A DNA stretch of 7,106 nt from PFJX01 sp964440155 (GTDB taxonomy: Bacteria; Pseudomonadota; Gammaproteobacteria; Burkholderiales; Thiobacillaceae), in contig CAYTRH010000148.1 in NCBI GenBank assembly GCA_964440155.1, forward strand, positions 1 through 7,106, read 5' to 3'. The notes beneath the pieces are model-generated. The model did no database searches. It saw only the letters and a list, made by a program, of their open reading frames with translations, and had not been told where the DNA came from. Both the position numbers and the translations under genes were made by a program. Positions within the stretch are counted from its first letter, which is position 1. Each line of letters begins with the position of its first letter. Below are positions 5,213 to 7,106 of this stretch, piece after piece.

Positions 5213-6082
5213 ATGCGGAATATTCTGGTGGCCCTGATCCTGGTCGCGTTTGCCCCTTGGGCGTGGGCGATCTCGCCTTATTTCCAGGGCAGCCGTGTGC
5301 CTGGCGGTGACATCAACGCCGTGATGGCCCAGGTGGAAAAGAAGCTCACCGGAGCGGGCTTCAACGTGATCGGCAAGTACCAGCCGGCGGGGCTGACCGG
5401 CTACGGCGTGTTGGTTGCCACCGACCGCGACCTGCTCAACGCCGTGCGCAACCTGGGTGGGGCGGCGATCGTCGGCGCACCCATCCGCATCGGCGTGAAG
5501 AGCGATGGCACGGTGTCCTACATGAACCTGGAATACTGGCTGCGCGCTTACTTCCGCAAACAGTATCCGCTGGCCGACCGTACCGTGCGCGCCACTCACA
5601 GCAAGCTCGCCCGCGCACTGGGCGAAGGGCAGCCGTTCGGCGGCGACGTCGATCGCAAGGATCTGCCCGGCTACCAGTACATGTTCGGCATGGAAGGTTT
5701 CGAGTCCGACAAGAACCTGCTGATGGAGCACCTGTCGTTCGAGGACGCGGTGCAGACCATACAGGAGAACCTGGCGCGCAACGTGGCGCGTACCAGCAAG
5801 GTTTACGAGATCATCATGCCGGACAGGAAGATCGCGGTATTCGGCGTGGCCATGAACGACCCCAAGGAAGGCGAGGGCTGGTGGGCCAGGACCGCCGGTC
5901 CGGACAACATCGCCGCGCTGCCGTATGAGATCTATGTGGTCAACAACAAGGCCAGCCATCTGTTCGCGCGTTTCCGCATCGCATTGAGCTGGCCGGCGGT
6001 GGGCATGGGTACCTTCATGCGCATCGTCGATGCGCCGGGCATCATCCGCGACACGCTGACCACGGTGGCCGGCGGCAACTGA
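5213..6082 (+). CDS. Exported protein of unknown function, possibly two DUF302-like halves
   Basis: I do not recognise this 289-residue protein with certainty. Residues 1-19 (MRNILVALILVAFAPWAWA) form a signal peptide, so the mature protein starts near ISPYF and is probably periplasmic. No haem motif, lipobox or further membrane helix is evident. The mature part seems to have two halves of similar plan. The first runs from DINAVMAQVEKKLTGAGFNV to IRIGVKSDGTVSYMNLEYW. The second runs from LSFEDAVQTIQENLAR to ALPYEIYVVNNKASH. The pattern of a helix for an amphipathic start, then a strand pair ending in a short hydrophobic-strand/Gly turn, faintly recalls DUF302 proteins; this is inference by eye. 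It lies just downstream of the outer membrane barrel gene but is separated from it by a terminator, and it converges on lpxH with 6 bp between stop codons. A role with the barrel is possible but unproven. Confidence 0.75.
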   Translation: MRNILVALILVAFAPWAWAISPYFQGSRVPGGDINAVMAQVEKKLTGAGFNVIGKYQPAGLTGYGVLVATDRDLLNAVRNLGGAAIVGAPIRIGVKSDGTVSYMNLEYWLRAYFRKQYPLADRTVRATHSKLARALGEGQPFGGDVDRKDLPGYQYMFGMEGFESDKNLLMEHLSFEDAVQTIQENLARNVARTSKVYEIIMPDRKIAVFGVAMNDPKEGEGWWARTAGPDNIAALPYEIYVVNNKASHLFARFRIALSWPAVGMGTFMRIVDAPGIIRDTLTTVAGGN

Positions 6083-6088
6083 ACCGGC

Positions 6089-6817
6089 TCAGGGCAGCGT
6101 CAGCAGTTCGCAGCCGCTTTCGTCACAGCGCAGGTAGCCGCCGCCCGCGTACCAGGCGGGCAACACCCAGCGTTCCCGCACCTGGCCGTCGACCACCGGG
6201 GTGTGCCGCGCCGGACGATGGGTATGGCCGTGGATCATGCGGCGCACGTCGTGGTCGCGGAATGCCCCGGCCACGGCGTCGACATTGACGTCCATGATCT
6301 CCGGGGTACTGTCCGCCTTGATGCGTTCGCTTTGCGCGCGCATCGCGCGCGCCAGCGTATGCCGTTCCGCCAGCGGTTTGGCCAGTGCCGCGCGTTGCCA
6401 GGCGGGATCGCGGCATTGCCGGCGAAACGTCTGGTACGCGACATCATCGGTACACAGCGCGTCGCCGTGCGTCAACAGCGTCGGCACGCCGAACAGGTCG
6501 ATACGGGTCGGGTCGTCCAGCAGGCGTAACCCGGCAGCCTGGGCAAATTCGCTGCCGACCAGGAAGTCGCGATTGCCCGCCAGAAACCAGACCTGTACGC
6601 CGTGATCGCTCAGCCGGCGCAGTGCGCTGACGATGTCGGCGTTGAACGGGGAGGCGAGATCATCATCGCCCACCCAGGCTTCGAATACGTCGCCCAGCAG
6701 ATACAGCGCGCCGGACGCCGCAGCGATGTGCTCGATGAAGTGATGAAAACGGGCTGCGCCGTCGGGACGGTCCGGAGTCAGGTGCAGGTCGGACGCGAAC
6801 AGCGCAGGCGCGGACAT
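6089..6817 (-). CDS. lpxH: UDP-2,3-diacylglucosamine diphosphatase LpxH
   Basis: LpxH cleaves UDP-2,3-diacylglucosamine to lipid X and UMP, the fourth step of lipid A synthesis, at the cytoplasmic face of the inner membrane. The 242-residue length is typical. The calcineurin-type metallophosphoesterase motifs appear in order: DLH (D10, H12), GDVFEAWVGDD (D43), GNRD (N82), HGD (H117) and GHTH (H196, H198, H200 in IHGHTHRP). These supply the expected two-metal site. The GDxFExWxGDD signature separates LpxH from the unrelated LpxI and from other phosphoesterases. The ATG at 6817 lies 15 nt after the ppiB stop, with only a weak GGG-type ribosome binding site, so translation may depend on readthrough from ppiB. 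The ppiB-lpxH order is found in many Gammaproteobacteria. Confidence 0.96.
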   Translation of the reverse strand: MSAPALFASDLHLTPDRPDGAARFHHFIEHIAAASGALYLLGDVFEAWVGDDDLASPFNADIVSALRRLSDHGVQVWFLAGNRDFLVGSEFAQAAGLRLLDDPTRIDLFGVPTLLTHGDALCTDDVAYQTFRRQCRDPAWQRAALAKPLAERHTLARAMRAQSERIKADSTPEIMDVNVDAVAGAFRDHDVRRMIHGHTHRPARHTPVVDGQVRERWVLPAWYAGGGYLRCDESGCELLTLP

Positions 6818-6832
6818 GCGGCGCTTACCCGG

Positions 6833-7106
6833 TCAGGCCGCGTCGGGCAGTACCTCGGCACGTTCGATGATGACATGCTCCAGCGGCACGTCCTGGTGGC
6901 CGTCGCGCATGCCGGTACGCACCTTGCGGATGCGGTCGACCACGTCGCGGCCTTCCGTCACCTGGCCGAATACGCAGTAGCCGTAACCGGAAGCCGACGG
7001 CTCGCGGTAATCCAGGAAGTTGTTGTCGGCCACGTTGATGAAGAACTGGCTGGTGGCCGAATGCGGGTTGGGGGTGCGCGCCATGGCGATGCTGTAGGCC
7101 ACGTTC
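6833..7106 (-). CDS. ppiB: Peptidyl-prolyl cis-trans isomerase B, cyclophilin type (cut by window edge)
   Basis: Cyclophilins catalyse cis-trans isomerisation of peptide bonds before proline and assist protein folding. About 90 C-terminal residues are visible; the family is about 164 residues, so the N-terminal 70-75 lie beyond 7106. Readable family features are the AMARTPNPHSATSQFFINV segment, the NNFLDY run, GYGYCVFGQVTEGRDVVDRI and the end region HQDVPLEHVIIE. These closely resemble the cytoplasmic PpiB of enteric bacteria. The reading frame continues through the GTG near the edge (7100-7102) to the last base, so that codon is internal and not the start. The gene is cotranscribed with lpxH, judging by the 15-nt gap. 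Confidence 0.94.
   Translation of the reverse strand, partial: NVAYSIAMARTPNPHSATSQFFINVADNNFLDYREPSASGYGYCVFGQVTEGRDVVDRIRKVRTGMRDGHQDVPLEHVIIERAEVLPDAA

Noticed and set aside
5144..5959. A 271-codon open frame on the minus strand opposite the exported-protein gene
   Set aside because: Shadow frame of the plus-strand gene; it runs through the terminator hairpin and lacks a recognisable domain.
6068..6088. Inverted repeat GCCGG...CCGGC at the convergent ends of the exported-protein gene and lpxH
   Set aside because: Only a 5-bp stem with a long loop and no T tract on either strand; too weak to call a bidirectional terminator.

Overview
The window is high-GC proteobacterial DNA, most likely from a denitrifying gamma- or betaproteobacterium. 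It carries a cytochrome cd1 nitrite reductase gene (nirS), a cytochrome c-dependent nitric oxide reductase operon (norCB), an outer-membrane FadL-type barrel, and a housekeeping ppiB-lpxH pair of the kind common in Gammaproteobacteria. Assignment to a genus is not possible from the sequence alone.

Left part (1-3472): a divergent denitrification module. nirS runs leftward and is cut by the window edge. A small three-helix membrane protein gene, norC and norB run rightward as a tight operon that ends in a strong intrinsic terminator (3443-3472). The 242-bp divergent intergenic region holds three near-identical 14-bp FNR/Dnr/Nnr-type boxes. They differ at only one base and are spaced exactly 40 bp apart. 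The outer two each lie 23 bp from a candidate -10 hexamer, one facing nirS and the other facing the nor operon. This predicts co-induction of nitrite reduction to NO and of NO reduction to N2O under low oxygen with NO present. NirS would make NO in the periplasm, and NorCB in the inner membrane would remove it.

Middle part (3473-6082): a spacer with no convincing gene leads to an OmpP1/FadL/TodX-type outer membrane protein carrying a 9-G run, followed by an intrinsic terminator. Next comes a secreted protein of unknown function, with two halves that faintly recall DUF302.

Right part (6083-7106): on the minus strand, ppiB (cyclophilin, cut by the window edge) and lpxH (UDP-2,3-diacylglucosamine hydrolase) form a housekeeping pair. 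It converges on the secreted-protein gene with only 6 bp between stop codons.

No RNA genes, CRISPR arrays, insertion sequences or attachment sites were seen. The least explained elements are the phased triple-box regulatory region, the small membrane protein leading the nor operon, the extended NorC, the poly-G tract in the barrel gene and the unknown exported protein.
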